A stretch of DNA of 64,000 nt. Source: Gnetum montanum. Lineage: Eukaryota > Streptophyta > Gnetopsida > Gnetales > Gnetaceae. The notes under the pieces are model-generated. The model saw nothing but the letters and a program-made list of their open reading frames with translations. It did no database searches and had not been told where the DNA came from. Below are positions 47,405-60,231 of the stretch, one piece after another. Within the stretch, counting starts at the first letter, position 1; every line of letters begins with the position of its first letter. Made by a program: the position numbers and the translations under genes. The DNA is taken from contig MNCI01002105.1 of the NCBI GenBank assembly GCA_015680685.1, positions 260,219-324,218 on the forward strand. The letters are read 5' to 3'.

Positions 47405-47436
47405 GGGGGGGGGGTGTGGGGGGGAGGGGGAAGGGG
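47405..47436 (+). other. G-rich tract upstream of ORF3 (potential G-quadruplex)
   Basis: Four G runs of 10, 7, 5 and 4 separated by one to three bases. The tract could fold as a quadruplex or act as a polypurine tract. It lies about 250 bases before the ORF3 start and has no counterpart in E, A1, A2 or C. Confidence 0.7.
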
Positions 47437-47688
47437 TGAGATCTATAATTACTATTATAATTATCAAATACTTAACACCTCTCAAGGGACAAACAAGAAA
47501 AAACAAAAATAACACTATAAACTACAACTCATGTCTTATTGTTTTTTCTAACCCCTCAACTATACTCTGAGGAACCTAATAGGATGCACATGCCATTGTC
47601 ATAGCTTGGTCAGAATGAGAAGGTGTATGATTACCATTTTCAGCAACTTATACACACATTTTAATTCATGGTTATGTTGTGACTGCAA

Positions 47689-50492
47689 ATGGCACCCAAA
47701 CTGAGGCATTCAAGGGGAGAAGGGCCATCCCAACCAAGGGATAGGCGACCGAGAACAGGAAGAGGATGAGGTGCACAACCTCTAGAGCATGTAGATGGCT
47801 CACACACAACTGGCTCCCTCCGCAAAGAGCCTAACATGGAATCTATTCATCAAATTCTCGAAGTGGACATCCCTGGTGAAAAATCACAAAGGGATGAGAC
47901 TCATGTGATAGTGCCACAGCTTGAGGTTACCCTGACCTAAGATTGTATTGACACTATTAAGCCAAGGGAGCTGCAACGAATGGTCCTTCAGGAGTTGAAC
48001 TTTTGACCATTTCTAGAGGATGCACTAGAGGAAGTCAAAACCCAATTGCAAAATTATCCTATGTGGCCAATCATCACCTCCAGCGGTGAATGGTACCTAG
48101 GAGAAACTTACCTCTTCTAGACGAATCGGCAACCAGGGTTCAAAGTAAGAATCAAAAACATTCATGTCTCTTACTTTTCCGAAGTAATTTCACATGCTTT
48201 GGGGTTTCCAAAGACTGGAGCTAACGTGGTGGAGATTCCCAAACAAGTAGACCCTAAGGTAAAAGGGGAGTGTATTAGGCAGTGCTATGGGGTAGAACAC
48301 AAGGATTTTGGCACCCTAACCACCACAGAGAGGGTTTATTCAAAAATCACATCTTACCATGTGAATCCAATGGTAAGACCCAACAAGATCACAACCTTCT
48401 ATACTCATGCATGTGCCACTTTAAGCAGAAAGTTCCCCATCAACCTTCCACAGTTACTTTTTTTGGAGATTGAAAAGAAATTTGCTGAGAACGAATGTGG
48501 AAGGTGGGCTCTACCTTTTCCCTGCCTAATTAGAAAATTGTGTAAATGGGTAGGGATAGCACGATATGCCAATGACACACTTCGTCACATTCCAATTGCC
48601 TCATGGCAAGAGAAGATGAAGGACAAGACTGTAGCCACAACATAACTCAAGATTCGTAGACAATCGTAGGAAAAATATGTGAGATTTAACAAGCACTCTT
48701 AAGCTAACAAGAATGATTAGTAGGAACTACTAGAGGAGAAGACACTTCAATCTATTGCCCTATGATGAGCCATCTTGAGCAAGTGGCTCAATTGGTGAGT
48801 CTACTAGAGAGATCAAGGCCAATGTTTTCTGTCACCCGAACATAAGTGCTTGTTAGAACTAGCCCCAATGTTTGAGAAGTAACGGTGTTCACTCAATAAT
48901 TATTTTCTAAAATTTTAGGAAATGCTGCTACTTTTTCGGTGTCATTGGAGGATGGAGAGGGGGCAATTGTCCTGGTAATGCAACACCAGGGAGAAGAAGC
49001 TGCAGCTGAAGTGGTTACTGACACAATTTCTATGGCCTTTAATGCATCTATAGTGCATGTACCGAATGTACATGGACTTGAAGATGAATAGACGTCTGTA
49101 GAAACTTCACGTAGTAGGATCAATGTAGCCCAACATGAAGAGTTGTTAGACCAACTGGTGGGAACAGGGCAATTGCTTCTAGATGTCTTTGATCTTTCGA
49201 ATATTATTATGACCTAGCCGGAGCTACTCTTAGCAAGGGGCAACTGCCTCATCTTGGAGGGGCAACTTGAAGTGGCATAAGCGGATCATCAATGCTTGGC
49301 TATGGAATTCTCCCAATTAAGGTCCCAACTTGCTAATCCAGCTCTCCTCAACCATAAACTCATCAAGGATGAAGCTTTTCAATAGCTTCAAACCAAACTT
49401 TAGAAGTTTGAGGGTGAACGAGAGTCGATAATCTTTGACAAGTCCTTAACAGATGCTCATGCTTACCATCTAAACAAGGATTTGGCATAGGTTCGCCAGA
49501 AGAATGTTAGGGTGACTACAAAAGTTCATTGCCTGTGCAATGTTGGTGTTAAGAATAAACACATGAAAAACATCATCCATCAACAATAGGAGGAGCTAGC
49601 TAGGGTAAACACTGATGTGAGGAGATTGGTAGCTAAAAATTGTAATTTGTCTATGGAGGAAGTTCGAGCCTTGCAAAAAAAATCAGCAATTGAAATCGTC
49701 GCTTGGAAAAATGAGGCCCTTAAGTTTGAACGAGTTAGAAATCACTATAGGGACCAAGTGGGATTGCAAAGGAAGTCAATGAAAAAGAGATTCAAGTCAC
49801 AAAGGCTAAAATGAACCAGGCATTCCAACAGCTCAAGGAAGGAGGTGAGGTGTGGCATCTCGTCTTTTATGGATTGAACACCTACAACCATGTTGAAATA
49901 CATCTCAAGGAGCTACAAATTAAAGAGATGATGGAGTACATGGAGTTTGCCAATCTCTGTTATGCAAACCTGGCAATGCTAACAACTAGAAGACCGTGGT
50001 TAGACCTAGAGAAACAAGTGGCCACCTTGTATTCTTTATACAAGGGTGAGTTCCAAATGCATAAAGAGACAAAGTAAAAGCTAGAAATATCCAATGTAGA
50101 AATCGAAGTTCTTCACACTCATTTTGAAGGACAACATGTGGTTGAAAAGAACCTAGCCTAGTGAATGAATGACTACTAGTAGTTCCAGACATCAATCAAA
50201 GTGTTTGACATCAAAAAAAAATAATTTTCCGCTTGGTTTATCAATTTGAAGGAACTCTTTCCTACACTTCCATGTCCTTGGGATGTTCCTATTTTGGCAC
50301 ACATTGGTGAAGCTAATTATATAGTGAACTATCCTAGAAGTAAAGAAGATAAAATAAGGGCATTGTTGGAGGCTTTTCAACTACCTCTAAAAGTTGCAGC
50401 TACTACAGGGCAATCTTCATCAATGCCACAATAGCCACATGCACTAGAAGTTGGTAAAGGCCTGTCAGAACCACCACCACCAGGGACAGTGT
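47689..50492 (+). pseudogene. ORF3 of element B (post-integrase protein)
   Basis: Frame from ATG 47689 to 48645 is broken only by a few stops and contains WPIITSSGEWYLGETYLF, VRIKNIHVSYFSEVISHALG, ECIRQCYGVEHKDFGTLTTT, CATLSRKFPINLPQLLFLEI and FPCLIRKLCKWVGIARYAND. The C-terminal part, in other frames to 50492, has EEVRALQKKSAIEIVAWKNE, FYGLNTYNHVEIHLKELQIK and a PWDVPILAHIGEANYIVN tail; heptad-like Leu/Lys/Glu suggests coiled coil. Expected size is roughly 930 residues. Position matches the env-like ORF of Athila, but no signal peptide or membrane span is visible. The N-terminal block resembles the putative plant transposon protein domain (inference). Confidence 0.78.
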
Positions 50493-50696
50493 GACCTTCT
50501 CTAGAAACTTTAGCATTTTTCAGAAGGGTGTTCAATTTTTTCTCTAAACATCATAATTTTGTAGTTTATTTTTTCCGTACACCCAGGCACTTGGTATTTT
50601 AATAGAGTCAGTATTTGTAAATATGTTTTGTCATATGTTCAGTCAATAACTTCATACCTTCCAAATTCTAATAAACTCAAGGACAAGTTTTCACTT

Positions 50697-50709
50697 AGTC
50701 ATGGGGGTA
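50697..50709 (+). promoter_or_regulatory. 3' polypurine tract of B
   Basis: AGTCATGGGGGTA directly abutting the 3' LTR TGATGAAGTG. Confidence 0.82.
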
Positions 50710-51584
50710 TGATGAAGTGTTTAGTTGATATGTCGACTGGGTCACATTAACAGAGCCTCGTTGACGCGGTCGTGTTAACGTGACCCCATCGACGTATCCG
50801 TTCATGCATTAATGCGACCCTGTTAACATAGAGTTTGTCTCTTGCTATAAATATGCACACACCCATAGCATTTATGGCATCTTTTTAAGTAGTTATAGCC
50901 AAACTCTTGCAGTTTGTTCGCGTAAGAGTTAGAATATTTTCCAAGTGCCTGCAGCAGGTGTGAAAAAGGTGTACAACTCTTTATTCGAGCACTAATGTAC
51001 CTGAGCCCATTGGCGTGGCCAGTAATAAAGATGAGCTTGTTGACCATTCCTTGTAGCATTTGTATTTAAAAACTTAAGAATATTAATAGTTTAATATTTC
51101 AATGTTTTAATAATTTTAGAAGCTTTTATTGTTATCATTTTACAGTTATTGTCCTTTCATATTTTATGAGAACCATAGGCACAACCATCTCGAACATAAA
51201 TCAAACACTTGGTAACCCAGTGACACTTAATGTCTAGTAACCCAGCAGTGGTTAGGATATGCTCAAGATGCGCATGGAAGATGGGATCGGTTGCTTATGC
51301 TAGGGAGAGTTAAGCAATAGGGTAGAACAATTAAAGATTACACAACTTTTCATTCCCTACAATTAAATAATTAGACTTTAAAAGATAAAAAGAAAACCAA
51401 TAAAAATCATTTGTCTCAATCTCACTTAACCATCACTTTAGAACACCACAAGTGAGGTTGGGAAGGCAACAACTATTCTAACTAGGTCTTGCTGACTAGA
51501 GTTTAGTTTATAGAATTCAACCAAGTCACATGTGAACACTCATGATTCATATGATTGGGTGTAGGGGTACCTCGCCGCTCATCA
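50710..51584 (+). repeat. 3' LTR of B
   Basis: TGATGAAGTG to CTCATCA, 875 bp, followed by ACTAC. U3 carries GTCGAC (50732) and GTTAAC (50774 and 50822); TATAAATA lies near 50846 and AATAAAG near 51024. Confidence 0.93.
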
Positions 51585-53575
51585 ACTACTAAAGTTTGAA
51601 GTCTAGGAGTATCTCCACCATCTAGCTGGATCTTCTTGAGCTATTCCATGTATATCAAATACAACATCTTGACATTTAAATGCTTTTGTATGTCCTTTAA
51701 TAAATTGAAGCCATTCTTTTCTAATTAAGCTAGCCTCACAAGATGAATATAACTATTTAATATACTCTAAGAAACATGTTCTTACATCAAAATAATCACA
51801 AGGCCTTGTTGGATTTTATCTCTATCTTTTGAAGAATACCACTTAATATTTAATGCATATGTAGCCATTGTGAAATGGGGTATTTATAGCATTCTGTCTT
51901 TTTAGAATCAATGGAAGTAGTTGAGCATTGTAAAAAGAAAAAGAGCTATCCATTTATAACACCCTTCCTTTAATTTCTATTAACATGTTTTCGTAAATTA
52001 CATAAATTTCTCCTAATGTAGGTGTATTCGTATCAACATAATGAATGAAATCAATAGTAGATTGTAGCATGCTAATAAAATATATTTCTCTAACACTTTT
52101 TCCACCACTTATCTAATAAAATATTTTCTCTAACACGTTTTCTCGTATTTGTGTTGCTTCCTCTCAATTCTTCCATTTACTAGTTATGACCATCGTTTGT
52201 AATGATTTTTGTATCTCTTGCATTCTCTCCAACATTATGAAATATGAAGTGTACCTATTTCACAAAATTTATAATTAGTTTAACATTAATAAATCAAATC
52301 TTATAAAAACACAAAATATAGATTTTTTAATTCTATTACCTTGTTTCTACAGGCTTTTTGAAAGTCTTATTTTTGTTACATTCTTTGAACAAGGAATTTG
52401 AATAGTGATTATTGCAAATAAAAATTTGTATGCCTCTTGCATCTATAATAAGATTTTTTCCCAAATCAATTTTACCAATATCACGATGTGTATTATTTAG
52501 AGAATGAACATAACAAGGAGTCCAAAATATATTTGAATGAATCATTTCTATTATTTTTCTTTGCACACCTACAGACAAGAGCTAAATCTTGTATGACTTG
52601 AATAATGTTGGTTGAATCAATAGCTGTAATTGCTATCTCTAATAATTTGGCTTGAAAATTAGCATCTTTTATATAATTAGAGTAGTTTGTAGCTTTAAGA
52701 AAAAATGGTCCAAGTTGACAACTAATTATAATATTAATTAATGAAGATTGATGAATATCAGTCCATCCATCCATTATAACAGAACAACCACTTTGCTATC
52801 AAAATTTCTTCCATTCCTTCAACTTTTTCATACCAAGTTCATACCTCTCATCAAGAAGATCATTTCAAATCTAACCTTCAGTTGGAGGATATAAGATGGA
52901 CTTGCCATATAAAAATATAAATTTTACTAATCCATTAAAAATATATAATTTAAATTTTAAAAATATTATCTACTTCAATGGCATAATGAAATGCTTCTTT
53001 CAATGAAAGAGTAGGTGCAAGTTTGAATACTAATCCATTTGCATAGAACATTTTTACAATACTGATATTAGTGTTTTCTTTTCTTCAACTTGAAAATTTA
53101 TTTTTGTTTGTTTACCCACTTTTATTTTTACTAGTTGTACAAAATCCTTGGTCATGTTCTTGCTTCCCTTTATTTGAACACTTACAATAATGCTCTTTAT
53201 CATAGTCCTTTTCTGGAAGTAGACATACATAGTTTTTTGAATATCAAGATATAGAACTTTACATGCAATAACACCTATTCCTGCTTTTTTTTCTAATGTC
53301 TAAAAAAAATGATGATGTATTCATGTACTGTTTACAGTGAATTCTTGGCTACATACATGACATTTCCATCTTTTGCTTCCACCTTCTCTACTCCTACAAG
53401 TATCTAATTGTGTTACAAACTACTTTAATGGAGATTTCAAAATAAACCCACCTCTTGCAAATCATTTCAAAATTTCTACATTACAATCTTAGACATCTTC
53501 TTCTAGTGATGCATTTATCTCCGATAGAATACTACCTATTTCATTCTCATTACTATCTATGTCTTGAGTAGAGCT

Positions 53576-54250
53576 CATCTTTATGATTCTGTAAATATTA
53601 GTGGTAAAAATTGGAAAATGAGATTTCACTGCTACTATTTAATTTACAAGAGCTGAAATGAATTCTTAAAAAAATTACAAATAGATATACCTACTAATTT
53701 CCCAAATTAACCTAAGTGTATCTATTCTTTCCTTTTATGTTTGCATAGAACTTTTAGGAAAATGTCCTAAGGGCTTTAAAACTAAAATGTCATTCAATGC
53801 AATAAATCAAAAAATACAAAAAAATAATAGAGTTAGGAAAAAATTGAAAATACAAAATAGTGATAAATTTTAAAAGAACCCTAATTAAGAAAATCTATTC
53901 TTTATTCTATTGTGCATAGGGGTTTTAGAAAACTATTCCCTGTGCATTAAAATTTAAAACTTGTCCAATGCAAAATAGCCAAAAAAGAATGTAAATAAAA
54001 AGCAAGAGCAAAATTTAAACATTATTAAAGCTTGGATCATAACTTGAAACTAGATAAAATATTAGAACATAACCTTGTTACCAACAAAGCTTAAAAAATA
54101 ATAATGAAATATATTACAATAGTTGTTTTCCTTTCTTAGTGAATTATTTCTTTTCTTGTACAACAATGTAATACAAAATTAATATTGCAAATTGCATAGC
54201 AATACCATAACCTTCAATAAAAAATAATATCACAATATGTAATATGTAAT
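53576..54250. other. AT-rich stretch upstream of the hAT pseudogene
   Basis: No gene or repeat recognised. The last five bases, GTAAT (54246-54250), are the left target duplication of C. Confidence 0.6.
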
Positions 54251-55103
54251 TGATGAGTCATGAATTTGCTGATAGCCGCAATATCGCACCCATGATAATG
54301 CACCCACGATATCGCACCCGCGATATCGCATACGCGGTATCACAACCTATCTCCTCATTTATAAATAAGAGGTAGACAGATCTGATAGGCAGCTTGAAGT
54401 TAGTTTTAAGTTAGTTTGAGTTTTATTTTGATTTTAGTTCTTTTTTTCCTCTCAACCCTTTTCCTCTCCGTGTATGCCCACAGTGTGGTTTTTGTAATTG
54501 TACGACATCCTTTATTCATGTGTGATGTACTTGGATGCGCACATGATTGGTAATAAAGCTCGAGATTACTTCATCATTGCAGCATTCACTTAGATTAATT
54601 ATTTAATTTTTATTATTATTTACTATTTTCCTAGTTAATCTCTCTCACCCTTAAACTCATGTTAAAACGTAGAATGAGTACGACTTGATTATGAGCATTT
54701 AAGTGTGACTACTTGGTAACCCAGTAGCATACCTAGGATCTGCGCTTGCTAATCCCAATGGTATTCATGCACGAAGTCCAAGATGTGTATGGAAAATCAA
54801 GGAATGGATGCTCATCGCACTTAGGCTAGTTTAGATTCTCTCACCCTTTCTCTCCTAGATTAATGAATATTACTTTCCATCACCTTTAGGAGTAGCATTA
54901 GGTTAGAAACACATCATACACCTCACTATGGACTAAACCATACGTGACAAAGCTAATACTAGTCCAGGTGGGAAGATAGTGAACTACGACCTAAGGCTAA
55001 CTATTTAGATGCCACAACTAGTCTGTTTGTGGAGTTCAACTGGATTGCATGTGTAATACTTGTATTCGTATGGTTGAGTGTAGGGCTATCTAACCACTCA
55101 TCA
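54251..55103 (+). repeat. 5' LTR of C
   Basis: TGATGAGTCA to CTCATCA, 853 bp. U3 has GATATC at 54308 and 54322 plus near-copies, in a repeated CGCACCC setting, just before TATAAATA at about 54359. Confidence 0.92.
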
Positions 55104-55104
55104 T

Positions 55105-55121
55105 TGGCAATGTTGCTAGGG
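55105..55121 (+). other. Primer-binding site of C (tRNA-Asp type)
   Basis: TGGCAATGTTGCTAGGG one base after the LTR; five of 17 positions differ from the tRNA-Asp complement. Confidence 0.7.
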
Positions 55122-55244
55122 ACGATGCTAGTTATCTAGATTAGTTATATCATACAAGGTCGCTATATAGGAATTAATGATATATCTTTTAGGAAGAAAT
55201 CATTATAGAAAGTCACATATAAATTCACACACAATTGCACAACC

Positions 55245-57530
55245 ATGAATCTCCTACAAGACCATGATAATGTCATACCTAGTGAGGTAGTTCATTGGAG
55301 AACCAAAAAATTAGATGACAATGAAGATTAGATTACTCAACCTTATGTAGGTGTCCCCTATGTTTATGGACACCCCAATGATACTCAAAGACTCTCGTCA
55401 TCCAACTCTGACACCTCTAGAGAGGATGAGACATCCCATAGAACGAGGAGGCCTGAAAGGCCTAGGACCTTCTCAATAACTAACAAGAACTTACTTGGGG
55501 ATGATTGGAAGACTTACAAAATTCATAACAAGTTTTACAGTTCCTTCTCTTCCTCTATTCCTTCAACGTCATATTGTGACACAGATGACTATCTTTCAAG
55601 GGATCGGTGTAGAACTAAAAATTGAGCTCACAAAGAAAATCAAGAATGCTAACATAAACAAAGGTAACATCATCCCAACACACAAAAGCATAACTTACCT
55701 AATGATGATGAACCCCTACTGGCCACTACAAGCCTAATGCAAATACAAGAGGCTGTTCAAATCTCACGTAGGCATCGTAAAGAGAGTCATCTACACAGGC
55801 TTGATTTAAACAACTTTCCCAATTTTTCAGGAGGCTATGACTTAGATCCGCATCAACATTTACAAGCCTTCTATGATGCCTGTACATGGAACAACATTGA
55901 TAATGGTTGGAAAAAATTGAAGCTCTTTCCTATGACACTTGTTGGCCAAGCAAAAGTATGGTATAGATCGTTAAAACCAAATTCAATATGACATTGGTCA
56001 ACAATGGTAGAAGTCTTTAACGAAAAATATCAAACCTACGCAAGAGTGTTAGCCTTGAGGAAACAAATCCAAGGATGGAAACAAGCACAACATGAACCCT
56101 TGGACATGGCCTTAGAGAGATATTATGCACTATTAAACAATTGTCCAAGACATGGGTTTTCCAAGGAAAGGATAATGTACCATATCATTGATGGGCTTCG
56201 TAATGGACCAAGAGAAACCCTAGGGATGTATGCCCAAGGTCAATTATACAAACTACGAACCCATCAAATCCAAGAGCTTATTAAGCAGGTAGCAAAAGAA
56301 GAAGGAGAAATGGCTCGATGGGAGAGTGTTGAAAACCATCAACGGGACCAAAATCTCAACTTAACAAGGGTCCATAATCACAAAAAATAGAAATAAACCT
56401 ACCACAAAGGAAAAGAACTATCTTTTCTGGTAAAAAAATCGTTAGAGGAAGTCAAGGCAAAGCTCAATAAGATGTTGGAATGGACGTATAAAAAGTGTGG
56501 AGAATATATTGATATTATTGGAGATAGAGTTTTAACAAACCGATAAGTAGGACCAAGTGTCATTAGAAAATCAGAAAGAAGGGTTGAAGAAGATAAGGGC
56601 TCAACTACCAATCATACATATGAATACAACATGTGCCTGTATGATCACCCTAAGGGTCAATGCCTAATCCTGTTACATCTATATGAGCATTGGAGAAGCA
56701 AGTTACACCCAGAGTTTGTATAGAGATACTGTGTTTGATCATAGTGGCAAAAATCCCAATCATGGGGGAAGCCATCCCTAAACTAGAGACACCCTTCGTA
56801 TCCTCCGAATCCAAATGCTTATCATGTTCAACAACCATTTTCTCCAACTGGGCCAGCATACTCTATCTCACCACATTATCATTCTCCTCAATACTATCAG
56901 CCCATACCTTCAACACAACCATCGCCTTGTGTATCCTACACTTCTCCTCATTTTCAATATTATCATCCTTTCCCTCCTTCTACATCACCACCAACTATTC
57001 CTAAGGTATCTGCACCACAACAACAACCCATGAATGTTACTTGTGCTGCTATTACCAACAACAGTGTGAGACCTCAAAAATATTGAAAGCATCCCTTCTT
57101 TAGATGTGACCGTCGAAAGGGACACCATAGTTCAAAAACCACTGCATCCTCCAACTCAACAAAATTCCAACCCTATGATGCACCCTTACCTTCGAACCCA
57201 ACGCCTCATGTTACTTCATCAGGGCCACCAATTAACACTCCAACAACCATATGGCCCAATGAATACAACCATGGAGGACAACATCCTAATCCCTGCATAC
57301 CATCTAACAGTCCTAAATATCATTGTGGGTCAACTCGTTATCTAGGAACTACATCATATAAATTGCCCCACTATGCTTACTATAATCAGGTGTGTGAACC
57401 CCGATGGGGTAAGTACGACCAAGTTCCAATATTTTCAACATGCAAGGATCCCCATCATCATTTATTAATCCTTGCCATTCTCAACTGTTTAGCTATGATG
57501 GATATCCCCCATTCTAATAGCAAGCAGGAT
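55245..57530 (+). pseudogene. gag of C
   Basis: Two adjoining frames (55737-55991 and 56004-56390) give the gag core with few interruptions: LDLNNFPNFSGGYDLDPHQH, WKKLKLFPMTLVGQAKVWY, MVEVFNEKYQTYARVLALRK, RHGFSKERIMYHIIDGLRNG and LYKLRTHQIQELIKQVAKEE. It is the most intact gag core in the window. The knuckle reads YNMCLYDHPKGQC with the first Cys lost. A Gln/Pro/His-rich tail reaches about 57530. No protease frame follows. A PPT-like AATCATGGGGGA lies at 56758-56769 in the tail. Confidence 0.85.
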
Positions 57531-59580
57531 TAATAAATACTTTTCATTTTCTTTAATTTTACAACTTTTTGTTTTCCAGTTTTTCATTTTTCAATTTCTT
57601 GTTTTATCTTTTTATATTTTTGTATCTTTACATTTTTATAAGTAATCTCATCTATGAATAAAACACTCATGTGGCTCATTGGTTGAGGTGTTTTCTATGT
57701 TATCGAGTCTTGAGTGATCAATTATGTCGATAGTGAGCCCATTACACCCACTCATCCATTCTACAAATAAGAGGTTCTGTTCAAGGATACAGTGATATTC
57801 TTGACATTCTTAAAACTTAAAATTAATTTTGTGTTCATTATACCCAGAATGAGAAAGGATGGATCAAGAGGGAATGATTAGGGTGTGACATCAAGGGGAC
57901 TGGTAGATTCTCTTTGGTGACATTTGTCGGAGTTATCATGCAATGTGGTTGTACTAAGATCCTTGTAGATCTAATGAAAAATGGGAGTAAGAGTAATCAA
58001 AAGGGCATTCAAAAATCCAATTTTGTTCTAGGGGGTCCCACTGGAAAGACATGCACCCATGCCTAAAGGTTGGCAGCTTCTCTGGATTCAATATTCAGAA
58101 AAAAAAAGAAGAAGAAAAAAAGGAAGTGCCACAAAACAAAAATCACTCCTCCCTTGAACAAAACGCCAAGTGATCATACACCTTGTTGTTATGGTACTCT
58201 CATAGTTGCTCATCATGGGATGAAAAAATGCGATGTCACTGATTAGAGGAATGGACTTGGTCATGATCTTGGAATGTCAGGTTAATGACATATTAATCAT
58301 TCTTTCCATGTAGGATTCACTGTGTCCTGGGTCAGTTACCTTATGTCCCGATCGCTACGATCCCTTCTATACTTCATCTCACCTCACTATTCATGTAATT
58401 TTAGCTTGTGTCGTGTGTAACATAGAATTCTCACCTCATTCTAGTGATATTTACATGTGTGTGTTTTGTGGAATTAGTGCGGATTACATTCAACCCTTCT
58501 AGTGCCCACAGACACTTTTAAGTGTGGTTACACAAGGGAATTATAGGTTGGAACCTACTTTGAGGATCCACTTGTAAAATATTTTGTAATTTTCACTTAT
58601 CACACAACTCACACACACCATTTATTACCCTTAGCATATTTCCAATGATTTTCTTTCCCTTATTACTATCCCTCTGATTCAACATTCCTATGAACCATCA
58701 AATAGCCTTTTTCTCTACCATCTGAGGTCCTTATTGATAAATTCCATACCATCATAATTTTTGTGCCTTCAGAACTAGTTGAATTACCCTATAACCATTT
58801 AACAATCATGTATATGTCCTTAGTTTACATCATTTAATTTAAAAATATACATATATTAAATTCGGTACATTCTCTAAGTGCCCTAACTTCAATGAAAATA
58901 TATATACATGATCCCCCTGTGCTAATCAACATCATTTTCAATTGTTCACGCAAGGGAAGTTTTTCAATTCATCCTTATGACTTGCGATTGTGCATCCCTT
59001 GCTTTCATATCTATCACTCACTCACTGGTACTCCGATTTTCATTCTGTTTCGACCTACTTGAACCCGGAGTGTTTAGCTTAGTTGTGGGGGAGGGGCACA
59101 TGTTAAATAAATTTTTTGAAATTCATCATCACCTGAAGGACATCTTTAAGGGTGATTAGTTGTAAAATTAAGAATAAAATGTGTCAAAAACAATTTCATC
59201 CCCTTAGCTATAACAGAAAATTAAATTTGGAAACCACCTAAGCAAAGAGGACTCAACACTATAATCTTTCAAGGACATGTTCTTCCAGTAATTAACATCA
59301 CATGGAAATAAAGTAAATCTATTAAGGTAAGAAGTAAGGTATAACCTAACTTTGGTAACAACCTTACTAACTATTGGCCCTGCGTGATTGTAGCTAGCCC
59401 TAAAACGTGAACAATAGGAAGGTCCTACTTAAGGTGTGATCAAACAACCTAGGAGAGGTGAAGGACAACTTCCTACTGAACAACATGTAGAGCAGGAGGA
59501 AAAATAATTTAGTATCCATCAAGAAGACCCTGTAATCAAGGCAAGAAAAAGGAGGAGCTACTGCAGCGTCTGAACAGGGA
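57531..59580 (+). other. Non-coding interior of element C
   Basis: T-rich stretch at 57535-57650, then GGGTGTGACATCAAGGGG at 57881-57898 (first word of the conserved block). The later words are degraded. From about 58200 to 59580 I see no gene; short frames are not shared with relatives. Confidence 0.6.
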
Positions 59581-59589
59581 CGATATCTC

Positions 59590-60170
59590 ACGCTGACCTA
59601 GGATTGTGTTCAAACTATCCATGAAAAGTCCATATTCACTGTAGTGATCATGGAATTAAACTTTGGACCTTTCACAAAATTTGATCTAGAGGACATTAGG
59701 GATCACCTCAAAGGATCCCCATTATGGCCTATCCTCTCTGAAAGTAGTGCATGGTACTTAGGGAAAATGTACCAATTTTGGCACAATAAAGAAGAAGGCA
59801 CCATGGTTAACAATTGTGGTGTGACTGTTGATATCTCTATTCAAGCCATTTCAAAAGTATTAAACCTTCCAAATACAGGCCCAAAGGTTGCTCAGAACCA
59901 GTTGGATACTTTTAGAATTGAGTAACTTAATAAACTATTAATAGAGAATAAAAGTATGGTGGAAGAAAAAGAGAAGGCTGACTGGGGTGCCTCTATGGCA
60001 CAAGCGCAAACTTACGCATATGCCAAGGCACTCAAGGCCTTACAAGAAGAGAAACTCTAGGCCATACTTCAATGCCATCAAATTCCAAGACTTAGAGCAC
60101 AAGAAAAGGGAAAGACACCCATGGAGGAGCCACCACCACCATGAACTACATGAGTTCCATCCAACTTTGT
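59590..60170 (+). pseudogene. Short ORF3 of element C
   Basis: An open frame from 59644 to 59925 carries MELNFGPF, WPILSESSAWYLGKMYQFWH and ISIQAISKVLNLPNTGPKV, the same block as LNF...WPIITSSGEWYLGETYLF...HALGFPKTG in B. It then passes through a short Lys/Glu-rich tail to about 60145. The central and C-terminal parts of the B protein are missing. Only the N-terminal domain was kept in this lineage. Confidence 0.72.
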
Positions 60171-60231
60171 AATCATAGAATTTTATTTTGTGTTGTGTCT
60201 CAATTTTGTTCTGACTCCACACTGTGACACT

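Larger units (their letters stand above)
39141..51584 (+). mobile_element. Element B: near-complete Athila/Tat-type Ty3/gypsy retrotransposon
   Basis: A 12.4-kb element with two LTRs, gag-PR in one frame, RT, RNase H, integrase, a G-rich tract, ORF3 and 3' PPT, flanked by ACTAC. It is the best-preserved autonomous-type copy in the window and the reference for the others. It sits inside the hAT pseudogene. Scattered stops and a few frameshifts make it non-functional now. Confidence 0.93.
38486..53575 (-). pseudogene. hAT-type transposase (BED finger, DUF659, dimerisation domain), split by element B
   Basis: Minus-strand cut-and-paste transposase remnant. A BED-type finger lies at about 53400-53280 (RWKCHVCSQEFT, then AGIGVIAC-like sequence); the DUF659 catalytic region at about 52800-52440 (MDGWTDIHQSSLINIIIS, IQVIQDLA, IFWTPCYVHSLN). 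After removing B, the C-terminal dimerisation exon is 38858-38486 (SSSVVERN, stop in place of Trp, STYSFIHPKRAKNLVFIHS). That exon is preceded by an intron end, catttatgtag (38859-38869 reversed). Stops and frameshifts show it is dead. Domain order and motifs match the plant DUF659 group of hAT proteins. Confidence 0.8.

Noticed and set aside
47156-47570. Overlapping frames around the G-run in B
   Set aside because: Composition is driven by low-complexity DNA, and the frames have no counterpart in E, A1, A2 or C.
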